Source: Bemisia tabaci (lineage: Eukaryota; Arthropoda; Insecta; Hemiptera; Aleyrodidae). Taken from it: a stretch of 64,000 bases of DNA. Below, one piece after another: positions 35,348 through 47,020 of this stretch; the first letter of the stretch is position 1; every line of letters starts with the position of its first letter. The position numbers and the translations under genes are program-made. The notes under the pieces are model-generated. The model was not told the origin of the DNA, did no database searches, and saw nothing but the letters and a program-made list of their open reading frames with translations. Location of the stretch: positions 20,757,131-20,821,130 of the forward strand of contig NC_092795.1 in assembly GCF_918797505.1 (NCBI RefSeq), read 5' to 3'.

Positions 35348-35423
35348 GGGAGTATTTTTGCTAAAAAGAACTATGTGCATACGGTCTGCGTGAGACATAC
35401 TTCTTTTTGGCATAAATGCGTCC
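35348..35423. mobile_element. 76-bp MITE of the GGACG group
   Basis: Left AGTATTTTTGCTAAAAAGAA with CTATGTGC, right CATAC-TTCTTTTTGGCATAAATGCGTCC; inverted ends like those at 45722 and 46943. It is little more than two terminal repeats back to back. Confidence 0.55.
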
Positions 35424-35527
35424 AATTGAGACGTTCGGTGTATAAAGGACATTTCTCGGTTTTGGTGTTTTAGAATATCCAGTATGAATTACTAATGTAT
35501 CCTTAAGAGAGGAAACTATTGAGTACA

Positions 35528-35885
35528 TTTTCTGAATGGAGAATTTGCACGCACAAATTTTATTGCTTCATCTAAGAGTGCCTGTTGAGCTGAGTTCGCG
35601 GTATTTTTCATAATATTTTTCTGACATGGGAAATTGGAGAAAAATTGATTTAAAAGTGAGAAAATGTGCCGCCTTGTGACGTCATGTGGCGGAATTTTCC
35701 ATTCAAACACATGTATTCTAGCAGATTAGATTATTTTGTCATATTTTCTCCGAACATTTTTCAATTTAGAAACCAAGGATATCCTAGTGCTCAGTTTTCC
35801 TAGCAGTATCATTTTAAAGATGAAATTCACAAAATTTAAGACACCTGCAAATTCTCTATTATACGTTTTCAGCATTTTAAAATTA
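35528..35885 (-). mobile_element. Internal fragment of the long GGAC-ended element
   Basis: Read on the other strand, this matches bases of about 61270-61625, inside the 573-bp element at 61160-61732. Shared blocks include AAAAGTGAGAAAATG, AGCAGATTAGAT.A and GACACCTGCAAATTCTCTA. It holds the CRE-like palindrome at 35668-35692. Terminal repeats are not directly attached, so it is a broken copy. Confidence 0.65.
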
Positions 35886-37575
35886 TAAAGAATATTCAGT
35901 AGAAGTCACAACGAATTACATACGTTTGCTTCAATCATAACGGATGAAACGGTAGCGGAGATTTTAAGGCACCGCAACCAATGAATGCCTTTTCTGCACC
36001 CAGCGCTTCAATTTATTAGCCTTAAGCTTTGATGGGACTGAAAATCCCAAGTCGAGAGCGAGGACCTCAATGTATGAGATGCTTTTTGGTTTTTCCTAGA
36101 AACTGAGTAATTTGTTTTTTTCAGTAGAACTAGTTTCTTCGTATTTGTGTGCAAAGTAGATTTGGCAATTCAACTTCTTGTCCAGTCCATCAGTATAAGA
36201 CTCGTTTTCGAAGAATAGGGCCATGCATGCAATCTTTACGCTTTAGATTGATTTTTCTCATACTTGCAATCCTTCCTTTCCCCCTCCATTTTAGGTATTT
36301 GTTTTCAAATACAAAACAAATGGGGGGATTTAAAATGATGCGTGTTTTATTTCAAGAAGCGAGGCGAGAAAATGAATGAAATCTATTTTATTTATCTGAC
36401 CAACATTCGTTCGTAATGGAGTAATAAAAACTTTATTTGAAAGCTCATTGTTGCAAAAAACTGGCAACGGCTATCCGTATCGAATGGTTTTAAGATACAA
36501 CTCGGCAGACAAGCTCCAGATTCAAAGAAGGATTTGAGTCTCCTCAGAGTCTCAGTTTCCTTGTAAATCCCATTTCTCATTAGTCTATTATCCGCGTATT
36601 GGAAAATTGTGCACATCCTCGAGCCTCAGTCCAAAAGACAGATGTGAGATATTAAGTTTTCCTTACTCTTTCTCCTCTGTCATCTGTGAACAATTTTTGC
36701 CGGCGGGACCACTCCAATCCCTCTCCAACGCGTCCTTTCCTCATGCTCCTTGTTCCTAATGTCTTTTTATTCTAAAAAAGAAGAGGCACCCCTCTCGATT
36801 TAGCTGTATTTCTTTTACAGTACACCTACAGCCTGAATCTGTAACCAACCGCAAATGAAGAAATCCTATTCGTGGGCAACCAACTTTATCTGGCGTTCAA
36901 ACTCGAAGTTTGTTTAAGATACTCGATGAGTAATAAGGAAGATTACACGCCTTCGTACTTATTGCTGATAGAAAGATTGTAAAAATGAATGAAATTAAAG
37001 CACCGAAATGCTTCCCATTAGTGCGTTACCTTTTGATTTTATTCATTCGCACGTAGTTTTTTTCATGAAAAATATGCCCATTAAGTCGTTTTTACAGCCT
37101 TTAGATTAAACGTTAGTAAAAACTGTTTAAATTGGTAACCCATCGGCAGGATCGCTCAATTCGAGGTGTCGCAACGTGTCCATGATAACCTTCATTCAGT
37201 ATGCAGAATGTAGATACCACCACTGCAACTCCGAAGTGGCCGTTTTTGCCTGACTTCCGCATTGAAGGCGAAGCACCGTCCGCAACTGTCCATCACCACT
37301 AAAGGCAGGCATGTCGCGTCGTTTTTTGACCGGACCTCAGTAGTTCCGACCCCCGGTTTTTGCGTGCAGTCGTGAGGAAGCCATAGTGAGAACAACGCGA
37401 CGGATGCAACTCGGACCAACCCGTCGGCGGCCCCCTCCCCCTCACCCTCAAAATGTCGCCATCAATAAGTGTCCGTTATTGGAGTCCCGACATTTCACAC
37501 CTCACACTTCACTCCCTACTTCAAGTGGTCGGCGCGGCGCGAAGCGCGACAACTATCAAGATCCCTCCACGTCTC
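35886..37575. other. Unassigned stretch
   Basis: A 74-codon minus frame (36392-36616, begins MCTIFQYADNRLM) has codon-like purine bias, an acceptor-like TCTTTTGGACTGAG just before it and an AATAAA inside; with no homology I recognise I leave it uncalled. Bases 37420-37445 are C-rich. Nothing else supported. Confidence 0.3.
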
Positions 37576-38098
37576 CGCCGGTGCTAAGGAAAAACAACGT
37601 ACTTACATTCAGATGATGCCAAATTTCTGCTGATTAAAAAATCAGATTTTCTTGAGAGTCTGTCCTCTCTTTTCCTTTGGATTTTACACACAGAATGGTA
37701 TTCGTAAATTAAGCTGGGTAATACCGGGGAAACCGGGAAATGTCAGGGAAGACCCAGAAATGTCAAGGGAAATGACGAAAGTGTCAAGAAAAAATTATTA
37801 AGTCCCCTTAATGTGCTTTCCGGAATGGGTTTCACAATTCAATCAACAGATTTTGCGTCGAAACTATTTCAAATTACATCTTTTAAATTATCTGGCATGT
37901 CCATAAGTGTCAGGGAATTTTACCAAAATGTCATAGAAAAATCAGGGAAACGTCAGACTCTGTGGCAACCCTGATCAAATCCACAGGTTCTGAAAATCTC
38001 AAAGAAAAACGTTCCTACATTCAATAGAAAATTAATATAATATCCGAGGAAATTCGGCAGCGTTGGAATGTCTATACGTCCTTTTTCTTCGGCACGGT
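37576..38098 (+). mobile_element. Divergent 523-bp relative of the CTGCCGTGCTAAGG MITE
   Basis: The left end CCGGTGCTAAGGAAAAAC and right end GTCCTTTTTCTTCGGCACGG match the family ends with several changes, and TGCCAAATTTC follows as in other copies. The interior differs: it repeats GTCAGGGAA and GAAATGTCA words, partly in mirror order. It is twice the length of the other copies and may be a distinct subfamily. Confidence 0.55.
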
Positions 38099-38561
38099 GA
38101 GTCTGGTGGCGACCGGGCCTGCGCGACACAATCAGACAGCCTTAATTAATGAACCGAGATGAACGGGAACAAGACGTCCTCCCTGGTTCCTGGCTCTGAT
38201 ATACTCGATCTGGAGTTAAATGTGGAGCCCGGAGGTGGGGGAGATCGTCTCCAATGAGAATGAGATGTTTCAGGGGGGCGAGGAGAGAAGAAGAAAAAGA
38301 AAAATAAGGATGCTGTCAGATTCGTCTCGTTGCCACGTGACTCCGCAGCCAGCTCAAATTTTAAAATATTTTCGACGCCTGGAATAAAATGTTAATATGA
38401 GCTTTAAGAGCGTGAGTTTTTATTAACACTCCATCCCTCCTTGTCGCTGTCTTGTTGAGGAACGGAAATCGCTCTGTCGGTGACCACAGAACAAGACAAC
38501 TAATCAACTCGCAAGAGACTTATCATCGACAAACCTCGAGCGCGGAAGTTGTGAGGCGACA
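38099..38561. other. Unassigned stretch
   Basis: No gene or repeat recognised; includes a purine-rich tract at 38280-38310. Confidence 0.4.
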
Positions 38562-38687
38562 TCTCGTTGCTTGCCTGCAAAAAAGGCGTAACTATACTTT
38601 GAAATGAGCCCGGAAAAGCATTGAATCATATGTACGACAGGGTCCATCGCGAAGTCTAGTTACGCCCTTATAACAGGGGGGCGACGA
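38562..38687. mobile_element. MITE, TCGTCG / AAGGGCGTAACTA family, copy 1
   Basis: Left AAAAAGGCGTAACTATACTT and right AAGTCTAGTTACGCCCTTAT are inverted copies, extended outward to TCTCGTTGC and GGGGCGACGA. TA follows on the right; CA precedes on the left. The second copy at 43422-43544 confirms the family. Confidence 0.6.
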
Positions 38688-38689
38688 TA

Positions 38690-40253
38690 TCATAGCTTAG
38701 ACTTGAGGGGTGCAGAAATGTCCGATCTCGCGGACCACGGATCGCGACAAATGTGAGGCTAATGTGAGATTGTGAGGCAATTTGTGAAAACAATAACTTG
38801 TTTTTTTTCTAAAGATCTAGCCAATTAGACGATTTTCCGTGATGAGGGGCGTTCGGCCTTAAAATTCGCAGTAGAAAGGTCGACATTTTTTAACTTTAAC
38901 ACGTATACCAATTTTGTAAGAAAGTCTTTATATCGTGCCAAAAAAAATTACTGTGAGGAAATCCATAGAATCTCGACATCCCCTCCGCCCAATGATCTGA
39001 ATTTTTGCCAAAGTAACATCAATCCAAAATTTGTTTCCTCGAGGACCCTCGATATCCCTCCTATCTTTTTGACTTTCACTCCTCATCTTTTAAAAATTTG
39101 TACCTAGCCGCGTCTTTTATTTACTTCAAGTATTACAAGTATTCTGTATCTTTCCCTCATCTCGTCCCCCTCTTTCCTCTCTCCTCTTTTTTGTGCCTCC
39201 CTAATTTCCTTTCTTTTATCCATCCTTTGAGTTTTTCTGAGAATACAAACTTTTTTTTAAATTGAAGATCGTTGCGCAACGCTCGGGTTTATTCCTCCCC
39301 TCTAATGATCTACCCTTATATTTATAACACAGCTTTAAACCCCTTTCTAAGTGCGTGACATTATATGGTTTCTATTCACGAGAGGACAATTCGACTTCAT
39401 AAAATGTTCGTAAAAATTTGGAAAAATTATCCTAGATAGCGTTAAAAATAGGGCGAAATTCTGCCGAATAACTAATTCTAGTTTTTGTTAAGTACAAGGG
39501 GGGAAAATAGAAAGTGACGGATTTACAACAGGAGAAGAAAATTAACCTAAACTTCATTTTCGGATAAAAAGCTGATCCTCGCAGAGAGCCTCGCGCTCTC
39601 CAGGGGCGGATTCTAGGGGTTAAAAACTCAAACTAATTTTTTACGCTGTGCCCGCGTAGCGAGAGACTCATCATTATTAGGTTGTAGTACCAATAACTCG
39701 CTCAAGCATTATGAATGAAGGTTGAACACGTGCCGACCTCCGCCACCTCGGCTCCACCAACGCACTTGCTCTTCTTCCTCATTTCTTCAAACGTGAATCA
39801 TTGAGCCTCGTCACTCTCATTATACACTTAAATCGCCCTTGTCCCATCCCCATCCCTTCCGCATCCCCAATTAATCCCCCTCCTTCAAAGCCCCGCTCAT
39901 CTCCTCAGCCTCTGTCGATATTTTGACCCCTCGAGTCGCTCAAAAAGGATGCTCCGACGCCTCAGCTCTCTTGAAACAAATAAAACTAGACTCACGTTCT
40001 GCTCTTGGGCAAATACTTAAAAAGGGTAACTATCCTAGTTACCTAGAAGTAGTTACTCCGAAGAGGAGAGGTGACGGAATACGCACGGAATATTTTCGAC
40101 GAAAATAGACTATTTTTTCTATATATTTATGAGAAAATGGCTTGAAAATCACGATGAGCACGTTTATTAGTCGCATTTTCTTTAAAAAAAAATTTAAATT
40201 AAAACAAACATTTCAACAAAATTTATTCGATTTCTCTATGTTCGCTCACTGTA
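38690..40253. other. Unassigned stretch
   Basis: Bases 39140-39240 are pyrimidine-rich. CAGGGGCGGATTCTAGG at 39601 resembles a transposon terminus (compare reversed ends near 10793 and 53768), but no partner end was found. No gene seen. Confidence 0.35.
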
Positions 40254-40255
40254 TA

Positions 40256-40491
40256 TGAGGCCTTATATGTAACAATGGCGGATGTGAAAAATTATTACCT
40301 TTTCGAAACACGCTTAAAAAACTGTTTTGTTCCCACGAATATTTAATTTGTTTGGCTCTGGCATAATGTAGAGATCTCGAATATCACATCTCAAGTATTT
40401 TCTCAAAATGTTCTCGATGCCAAAACAGTTTTTTGAATGTGTTTCGAAAAGGTAATTTTTCACATCCGCCATTGTCACATAAAAGTCCTCA
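40256..40491. mobile_element. 236-bp TA-flanked MITE
   Basis: Left TGAGGCCTTATATGTAACAA and right TTGTCACATAAAAGTCCTCA are inverted ends; the arms continue through TGGCGGATGTGAAAAATTA and CTTTTCGAAACAC, about 60 bp. TA flanks both sides (40254-40255, 40492-40493), a mariner-type duplication. Single copy here. Confidence 0.8.
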
Positions 40492-40493
40492 TA

Positions 40494-41200
40494 TGTATGT
40501 TGACCTTCAGTATAGAACAACCAAAATAAATATAGACACAAAACAGGATCCCCTCCGCCCTAGGCGTCATAAAATATCTATTGGAATTACGATCTATTAA
40601 TTGTAAGATGCATTTGCTGTGCACAGGATACACATGACACGTTTACATAAACTTTTCTTTAAGATTAAATTATAAGCGGATTTTTTTTTACGAATAAAAA
40701 TTGATGATTATCTTATAAAAATGAAAGAGATCTTAATTTTTCCCAGATTATCACCAGTAGCTTTGATTTTTTTTTTATTTGTGCGAACTGAAAAATCTCA
40801 CAGCGGTTCGATTATCATCTTGATGGAAAGGGGTCCATATTTTACAGTTAATCTGGCAAACTCATTCGGAGTCAACCGATGGTATCACGACCGGATGATT
40901 AGTCAGAATATATAGACATCACAGATAAACTTTAATAAGGGTCCCTTCCTTAAGCAAACGCAGATTTATCATTAGGATGCTAAACATGTGGAGGGTTCCG
41001 ACCGAGGCATGACCCGAGCTCGAAAGTTCTCGGACGAAAAAATAATTAAAATTAATTGATGGCGTGCAAAGGGCTTGTAAAATATTTTTTGTGTGAGTGT
41101 GTTGGCTCCCAAAATTAATAAACAGTTTAGCCTAATTATCACCTCCCGCTTGGAAATTTCGACTCCTCGAGTTAGTACAACTTTTCGAGGGCCCTTTATA
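40494..41200. other. Unassigned stretch
   Basis: AT-rich, frames up to 64 codons, nothing recognised. Confidence 0.4.
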
Positions 41201-41853
41201 CAGGGTGATTCAGGTTTAATATAAGTTCGAAGATTTCAGGCGTTTATTTTTTGATCACGGTGGGACCTCATCATCAGATATAAGTAAAATTAGTTCCACA
41301 AAAAAATTATTAAAACTACCTCTCTTTGTAGCTAGAACTCCCCAAAATTTGAGAGTATAAACACTTTTTTAACATGCTGGCAACGTTGATGTATGAATTA
41401 AATCATGGGAAAATCTATTCCTCCTCGCGGGCTAATCCTAAGAGCTTTAATCGTTTTAAACCGCGAGAGGAGGGAAATATCATTATGTTATATGTGCAAC
41501 CTCTGGGATCACATATTTTATTCAAAATATTTTGGTCCCTTGAAAATTGAAATTTTTGATGTCCCCCAAAATTTTCCGCAATAAGAGTTTCTACTCTCTT
41601 TTATAATGTAAACATAGAGGAGAATCCGTAAAAGTTACCTCCGATCGCAATGTAAATGTATGTTGATTAGTCACCACCGTCACTCTATTGAAACCCAGGT
41701 GTTTTTTTCCGAAAACTTTGACAGGGATTTGACTACGGGGGGAAAAAAAGTTTCACAAAAAATAATTTGAACCAAAAATATACCTTAAACATAAGATCAA
41801 CGGATCTACGGATTTACTTTGGAAATTATTTAACTTGATCCTGAATCACCCTG
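41201..41853. mobile_element. 653-bp mariner-like MITE
   Basis: Starts CAGGGTGATTCAGGTTTAA and ends CCTGAATCACCCTG. TA precedes the left end; TG follows the right, probably TA with one change. The interior has no transposase frame. CAGGGTG ends beside TA are typical of Tc1/mariner elements; the family is an inference. Confidence 0.7.
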
Positions 41854-42323
41854 TGCTGCATTTTACATATTCATGTGCTATGATACAGCTGGTAGCAATG
41901 AAACTTCATCATTACCATTCTAACCCAAAAACTCAAACGTGGTGACTGTATCTCTTTCCCTTGAGGAGAACATATTACACGAAAAAAAAGAAAAAAATGA
42001 TAAATGATCCATGGAGGGAAATTAGGGCGCGTTGCGCGAAGGTTGCCACATGGTATGATCAAATTCAACGAGTTCCGCATAACATGGCTAAATGCGAGTT
42101 TTAAGGGCATTCCTAGCAGGGGCAAGAAAAGTCGATTATTGGAAGCAATTAATGCAGTTAAGAGGCATGATGCTGTTCCGACGGTGACAGGCGTTTGTCA
42201 TTAGTGACGCCTATGGGTCCAGGATTGACGATGTGAAAGGGTGCGTGCGGTTCTGGAACACAGGCGGAAGAGGGAACAAAATTCCTATCGTACGTGCTCC
42301 AGGCTCCACAGAGAGGGACCATA
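41854..42323. other. Unassigned stretch
   Basis: Opposed frames of 84 (minus) and 66 (plus) codons overlap; neither carries a motif. Confidence 0.4.
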
Positions 42324-42576
42324 CTGCCGTGCTAAGGAAAAACGTCGTATGAGCCCTCAAACGCTGCCAAATTTCCTTCACTGAAAACCGAATTTACCGG
42401 TAAAATTTTGAATATTTTTTTCCAAAATGTTCAGACAATTTTGTACGCAATTTAGTCTAACATATCTGAAAATTTCGAGGAAAATTATGCATGAATGGCG
42501 TCAAAAATATATGTTTTATCGATGGAAATTTGGCAACTCTCGAATGTTCATACGGCGTTTTTCCTTAGCACAGCAG
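42324..42576 (+). mobile_element. Fold-back MITE, CTGCCGTGCTAAGG family, copy 3
   Basis: Starts CTGCCGTGCTAAGGAAAAAC, ends TTTTTCCTTAGCACAGCAG; 253 bp, the same length as copy 1 and in the same orientation. Flanks CATA and CACG do not match, so its duplication has decayed or the locus was rearranged. Confidence 0.85.
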
Positions 42577-43421
42577 CACGAACTGTATGTTGAACACGGT
42601 GGTAGTTGAGGGAGCAGCGCCACCTATGGCTTCCGTGGGTGGTCTCCTCTGAAAATATTTTTAGAAATTGAAACTAACGTTTCTGGAAAAAGTGTGCAAC
42701 TCCTGTAGCAGGGTCATCGTAGGCGGAGATTAAAGTGAGCCTAAGCAGGAGTAAGCAAACATTAAGATATCGACTACATTTTGCCGAAATATTGGTTTCA
42801 CTTTTAAATTTTTAACAGGAAACGGATCCATTACGCCCTTTAATGTCATCCAAAAATCAAGTTTGTAAAATAGAAAACTGAAAGTTTTTGGACGCGAAAA
42901 TTAACCGTTGGATTTGCTCCCTTGAATTCACGATTTCATGCTCGCATACTTTTAGCATTAATGTTTACAAAATAGGCTCTCTTGGAAGAGTGCTTCCTAG
43001 TGTAATGTATCCGTGTTTTGCAAAATTTTAACAAGAGACCAGTAATTTAGCAATATCTGTTCGATAACATGATGTTCTAGAATCAACTTAAAATGAATTT
43101 TGTTACAATAGATTTCGGGTACCGTATAACAAGGAAAATGTTGATTTTTCTACTTTCAGCCATTTTCCAATATCTTGTCAACAAGGCGGGCGATAACAAT
43201 AAAATTATCTGGGCCCAGGAAGAGAGGGAATTCTCGGTTTCTAACACCCTTTTTCCAACGCCATCCTTATAATTAAAACGTAGATTTCATGTTCGCTGAT
43301 AAAAATTGGCGTTTTCGCGGTTTCTCAGACCATAGAGCATAGACACGAGGAGACCATACCCTCCGGACATTGAGATCGATTTTATTTCTCTTCTTTCCAC
43401 CCTCCTCTTTCCCTCCTTGTA
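42577..43421. other. Unassigned stretch
   Basis: AT-rich sequence, no gene recognised. Confidence 0.4.
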
Positions 43422-43544
43422 TCGTCGCCCCTATGACGTAAGGGGTATCTAAATTTTCTCGTGAGCTCTGTTTCGCATAAAAATCCATTCTTTCCGGGGC
43501 TCATGCAGAAATCGAGGTACGCCCTTACTACAGAGGATCGACAA
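43422..43544. mobile_element. MITE, TCGTCG / AAGGGCGTAACTA family, copy 2
   Basis: Left TCGTCGCCCC...GTAAGGGGTATCTAAATTT, right AAATCGAGGTACGCCCTTAC...GGATCGACAA; inverted ends of about 45 bp. TA on both sides (43420-43421, 43545-43546). Confidence 0.62.
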
Positions 43545-44084
43545 TATGAGGCACCATACTGTTGACCAAAAGTAGCATAAACAATGCAATTCTAGTAGAT
43601 GGTGGTCGGGCGCAGATGTCGTTAATGTACAGCGATGCAAGGATCAAGATCCATGATGCATCCTATCTGTGCTCCCATCTGAAATTCCGCGACGGCAGTT
43701 TAGCCCCAACATGTTTATTTGTCCGGTTTAATTAAAATGTTGGCCAACAGCTCATTTATCGCTCCTCGTGATATCCACCACCAACGGCTCCCCCCGCCCG
43801 CCCCCCTCGCCTGTTTCCTCCATCCTGTGTTTACTTTAGGAAGGTATTAGCGGAAAATAAACAGACTGATTCCGCGTATCGCTGCATTCGCTGCTGCTCC
43901 TGCATAAGTTAACTTCATTACGTTCCTCAGCCTAATGAAAATCCTCGCAGCGCCTCGGTCGGGGTTTGAGCGCGCTATGATTTCACCCGGCTTTATTTTT
44001 TATTTTCAGGGCCCCCAGCGCATTTTTAACAGATTATATTCTGTTGCCCCCAGCAACGTCGCGTCGCAGCTTAAAATGATATTT
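43545..44084. other. Unassigned stretch
   Basis: C-rich tract at 43788-43808. No gene recognised. Confidence 0.4.
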
Positions 44085-44337
44085 GGACCGCGTTAAACAG
44101 AAAGGAACCAAGCCACATCAGCTATTGCAAAATTTAATTGGACGAATTAATTTTTTACATGAAAACGGCTGGGCGGATTTTCGTGCAAATTTCGGTGAAT
44201 TTTCTCCGTAGTACGACGCAAATTCCTTAAAAATTTCAAAGGAATCCGCACAAACGTTCTCTCGTAAAAAATTGACTTGCCCAGTTAAATTTGGCAACAG
44301 CTGATGTGGCTTGGTTCCTTTCTGTTAAACGCGGTCC
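44085..44337. mobile_element. MITE, GGACCGCGTT family, complete 253-bp copy
   Basis: Starts GGACCGCGTTAAACAGAAAG, ends CTTTCTGTTAAACGCGGTCC, with CCAAGCCACATCAGC mirrored by GCTGATGTGGCTTGG. A perfect 4-bp duplication, ATTT, at 44081-44084 and 44338-44341. Best-preserved copy of the family in the window. Confidence 0.9.
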
Positions 44338-44665
44338 ATTTTATGCGGTGAGATCTAGGCTCAATGGAGCCTCCCCATAGCGAAAAAACGGCTCTGAACG
44401 GAAATTCTTTCCATTAGTTCGTTATGGCAAATCCATGTAAATGGGCTTGCTATGCTCATAATGGAGACGTAGTGTTACCGGAACAAATTCTTCGACCCAT
44501 GGGATTGAGTTATGACCAATCACTGCTACACATAGAATACTATACCCGGAAACCACACGTCTCGATTGAGGTGTTTTGAAAAATGTCCTTTACTTCTTCG
44601 TTTTCTACGAAATTTTGTGCGATAGCGATCATCCGCATTTTCTCAAGATATTAAAATCTGGAAGA
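44338..44665. other. Unassigned stretch
   Basis: Nothing recognised between the MITE and the fragment to its right. Confidence 0.4.
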
Positions 44666-44718
44666 AGAACTGCAACGTCACAAACCGAGTTACATCGTTG
44701 CGTGGTTTCACCATCGAT
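44666..44718 (-). mobile_element. End fragment of the CGACGGTGAAACTACC MITE
   Basis: CAACGTCACAAACCGAGTTAC, then GTGGTTTCACCATCGAT, matches the outer arm of the family (compare 15267-15521) read in reverse. The rest of the element is missing or diverged. The next transposon starts five bases away. Confidence 0.5.
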
Positions 44719-44723
44719 ACGCA

Positions 44724-44954
44724 CACTGGAAAGAAAAACACATTGGATCTAGAGTCCGCAGACTCTTGAAAACATTGACAAGAAAAAGGACTCTTGATTC
44801 AATCAGATTTAAGCTTAAATCAAATGGAAATCCGCTTAAATTAAGAGGCTTGGTTCTTGATTTAAGCTTAAATCTGATTGAATCAAGAGTATTTTTTCTT
44901 GTCGATGTTTTTAAGAGTCTGGACTCTAGATCCAATGTGTTTTTTTTTCCAGTG
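44724..44954 (+). mobile_element. Fold-back MITE, CACTGGAAAA family, copy 3
   Basis: Starts CACTGGAAAGAAAAACAC, ends TTTTTTTTCCAGTG. Flanks CA and TA differ at one base of the expected 2-bp duplication. Arms about 100 bp, TTAAGCTTAAATCAA in both, loop GGAAATCCGCTTAAATT. Confidence 0.87.
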
Positions 44955-44956
44955 TA

Positions 44957-45717
44957 TCCTTTATCGGGTAGGCAAATAAGAGACCTTGGCACCGAAAAAC
45001 TCATGTACTTAGGTGAGGTATTAACACGATTGCTCAGGAAAGTTATCCGTGAACAATTTGGTACCTTTTTTACTTCTCTTTTTCTTTAGGGGGGGGGGGG
45101 TGTCTTATACCCCAAGAGTGGTTCAAAAATGAGTTCGCTCACAATACAATTCTTGAAGTTTGAATCCTATCCGTCATCAAGTTTATGTGTGAGAAAATGT
45201 TGGTACTAAAATCCCTAAAACGACTTGCCGAGCCACAAACTGGAAAAACAGTGTTTTTCAAAGCAAGTCACTCGCCATTTTCAAGCACCGCACTCCTCCA
45301 TACGATAAACTGAACTCGGGAGAAACGTTGGCTCAGGATCATCAAGAATGCGAGGAATCTTTCAATTGTGAATGATGTACTGCATTATTTCGACAAAAAA
45401 GTATTCTAAGTTGAAAAATGGAAATCAAAAACACAAATTAACGTTGAACTGTATCATAGAGGTAGCAGAATAAGGTCCTCAGTTCAATTTTTCCCATAGG
45501 TACCTATACTTGAGACGAGAGTCACTGGAAATGACTATCTCAATTTTTCATCTTTCAATTAACTCCTTCATCCGTGTTATTCTTAAATATACGTATAAAA
45601 ATCAATTAAATCCAGAAGTTATATATAACGCGGATAAAATAAGAGTAAATTGATTTCAACGTGTAGTGGAGAAACCCACCTCATGGCAATAGAGGTATTT
45701 TGGTCACTGCGAAATCC
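44957..45717. other. Unassigned stretch
   Basis: Includes a run of 11 G at about 45090-45100. No gene recognised. Confidence 0.4.
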
Positions 45718-45721
45718 AATC

Positions 45722-45843
45722 GGACGTATTCTTGCCAAACAGGACTATGTGCATTATGACGTGAGACCTGTTATGCATAGCTTCTTACGAGTTTCAAGGC
45801 TCATGTCTTAATACACATAGTTCCATTTGGCAGAGATACGTCC
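45722..45843. mobile_element. 122-bp MITE of the GGACG group
   Basis: Left GGACGTATTCTTGCCAAACA with GGACTATGTGC, right CACATAGTTCC then ATTTGGCAGAGATACGTCC; clear inverted ends of about 38 bp. Flanks AATC and AATT match at three of four bases. Confidence 0.7.
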
Positions 45844-46007
45844 AATTTATACCCGACGTCGATTTTACCGCAACTCTCATTCCAACACAAGTTACACGCG
45901 CCATTAGCATTCTTTTTGGAGCCATTCATTATCGTGACTTTTATTTTCTTTTATTTGTATTTTTTTCAATCTGAACACCTCCTCCTTCCAACCGTGAGGC
46001 ACCAATC

Positions 46008-46682
46008 GGACCGCGTTAAGCAGAAAGGAACCAATCCACATCAACTGATGCCAAATTTACTTGGGAAATTTAATTTTCACACGAAAACAATCTCGCGGAT
46101 TTTTGAGCGAATTTCAGTAAATTTTCTGCATGGTACGAAGCAAATTTCTTAAAATTTTCGAAGGATTCCGCACAAACGTTTTCTTGTAAAAAATTTAACC
46201 ATTCACTGAAAAAAAAATCTCGCTGTATTTACTAAGAAAAGGGTAAAATTACCAAGAATTCAGGGTTCTATTTGATCCCAGTTTTTCTTTGTAAAATTAC
46301 CATTTATGGGATTGGTAATTTTACTGAGAAGTCTCTGTAAAATTATTGAACTTTCTCGGTAATTTTACTGGACCTTGGTAAAAACGCCAATATTTTTTAT
46401 CGACTGTGGTAGAATTACCGATACGAGATAAAATGGCAAAGTTACCGGGAATTGATTACCAATAAAAGTGGTATTATTACCTGGAAAAATCAGTAAAAAT
46501 ACCGGTTTGTAGGTAAGTTTACCAGTCTATCTTGGTAAAATTACCAATAATTGGTAAAAAAAAGTGAGATGGTAAAGGTACCAACGGACCTTGGTAAAAA
46601 CGCCGAGAATTTTTTTTTCAGTGATTCAGTTAAATTTGGCAGTAGGTGGTGTGACTTAGTTCCTTTCTGCTAAACGCGGTCC
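46008..46682. mobile_element. MITE, GGACCGCGTT family, split by a later insertion
   Basis: Left end GGACCGCGTTAAGCAGAAAG, right end TTTCTGCTAAACGCGGTCC. Removing the 420-bp insertion at 46204-46623 and one copy of its ATT duplication leaves 252 bp, almost the length of the intact copy at 44085, and restores the family's right-arm sequence AGTTAAATTTGGCA. This is direct evidence of a nested insertion. Confidence 0.85.
46204..46623. mobile_element. 420-bp CACTG-ended MITE nested in another MITE
   Basis: Starts CACTGAAAAAAAAATCTCG, ends GAGAATTTTTTTTTCAGTG, with ATT duplicated on both sides (46201-46203, 46624-46626). The interior is filled with TTACC and GGTAA words in both orientations. CACTG ends with a 3-bp duplication fit the EnSpm/CACTA group. 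It is younger than its host element. Confidence 0.85.
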
Positions 46683-46942
46683 GATTTTCGCCCCCTCCTC
46701 GTGGCTGCGAGCCTCCTCTCAGTAGTCTGAGGACCCAAGATTTGTGAGGGTCCGATAGACAAGTCTCGTAATAGCTCCTAAAGAATGTTGAGAAATGTTT
46801 GGCGTCCCACCGCGGGTCCTTTTCGGTGCCGTGATATACCGGATCACCAAGGGTCAAACCGAGCCGGCAAATAATTCAAGAACTCGTTCGCCAATAACCC
46901 GTCCGCCACGACAAGTCGAATTTTGAGCGAGGAAAAAGAACC

Positions 46943-47020
46943 GGACGTTTTTATATGCTGAAAGGAACTATGTCCCGAGGGTTTGCGCGTGACATAGTTC
47001 CTTTTAGCGTAAATGCGTCC
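46943..47020. mobile_element. 78-bp minimal MITE of the GGACG group
   Basis: Left GGACGTTTTTATATGCTGAA with AGGAACTATGTC, right GACATAGTTCC then TTTTAGCGTAAATGCGTCC. The terminal repeats nearly meet, leaving a short loop. Flanks AACC and AACT match at three of four bases. Confidence 0.65.

Noticed and set aside
44708..45089. Similar peptides (SIRFKLKS, LNLIESRVFFLV) at five loci, suggestive of a gene family
   Set aside because: All fall inside the CACTGGAAAA palindromes and appear on both strands, so they reflect the repeat and not a protein family.
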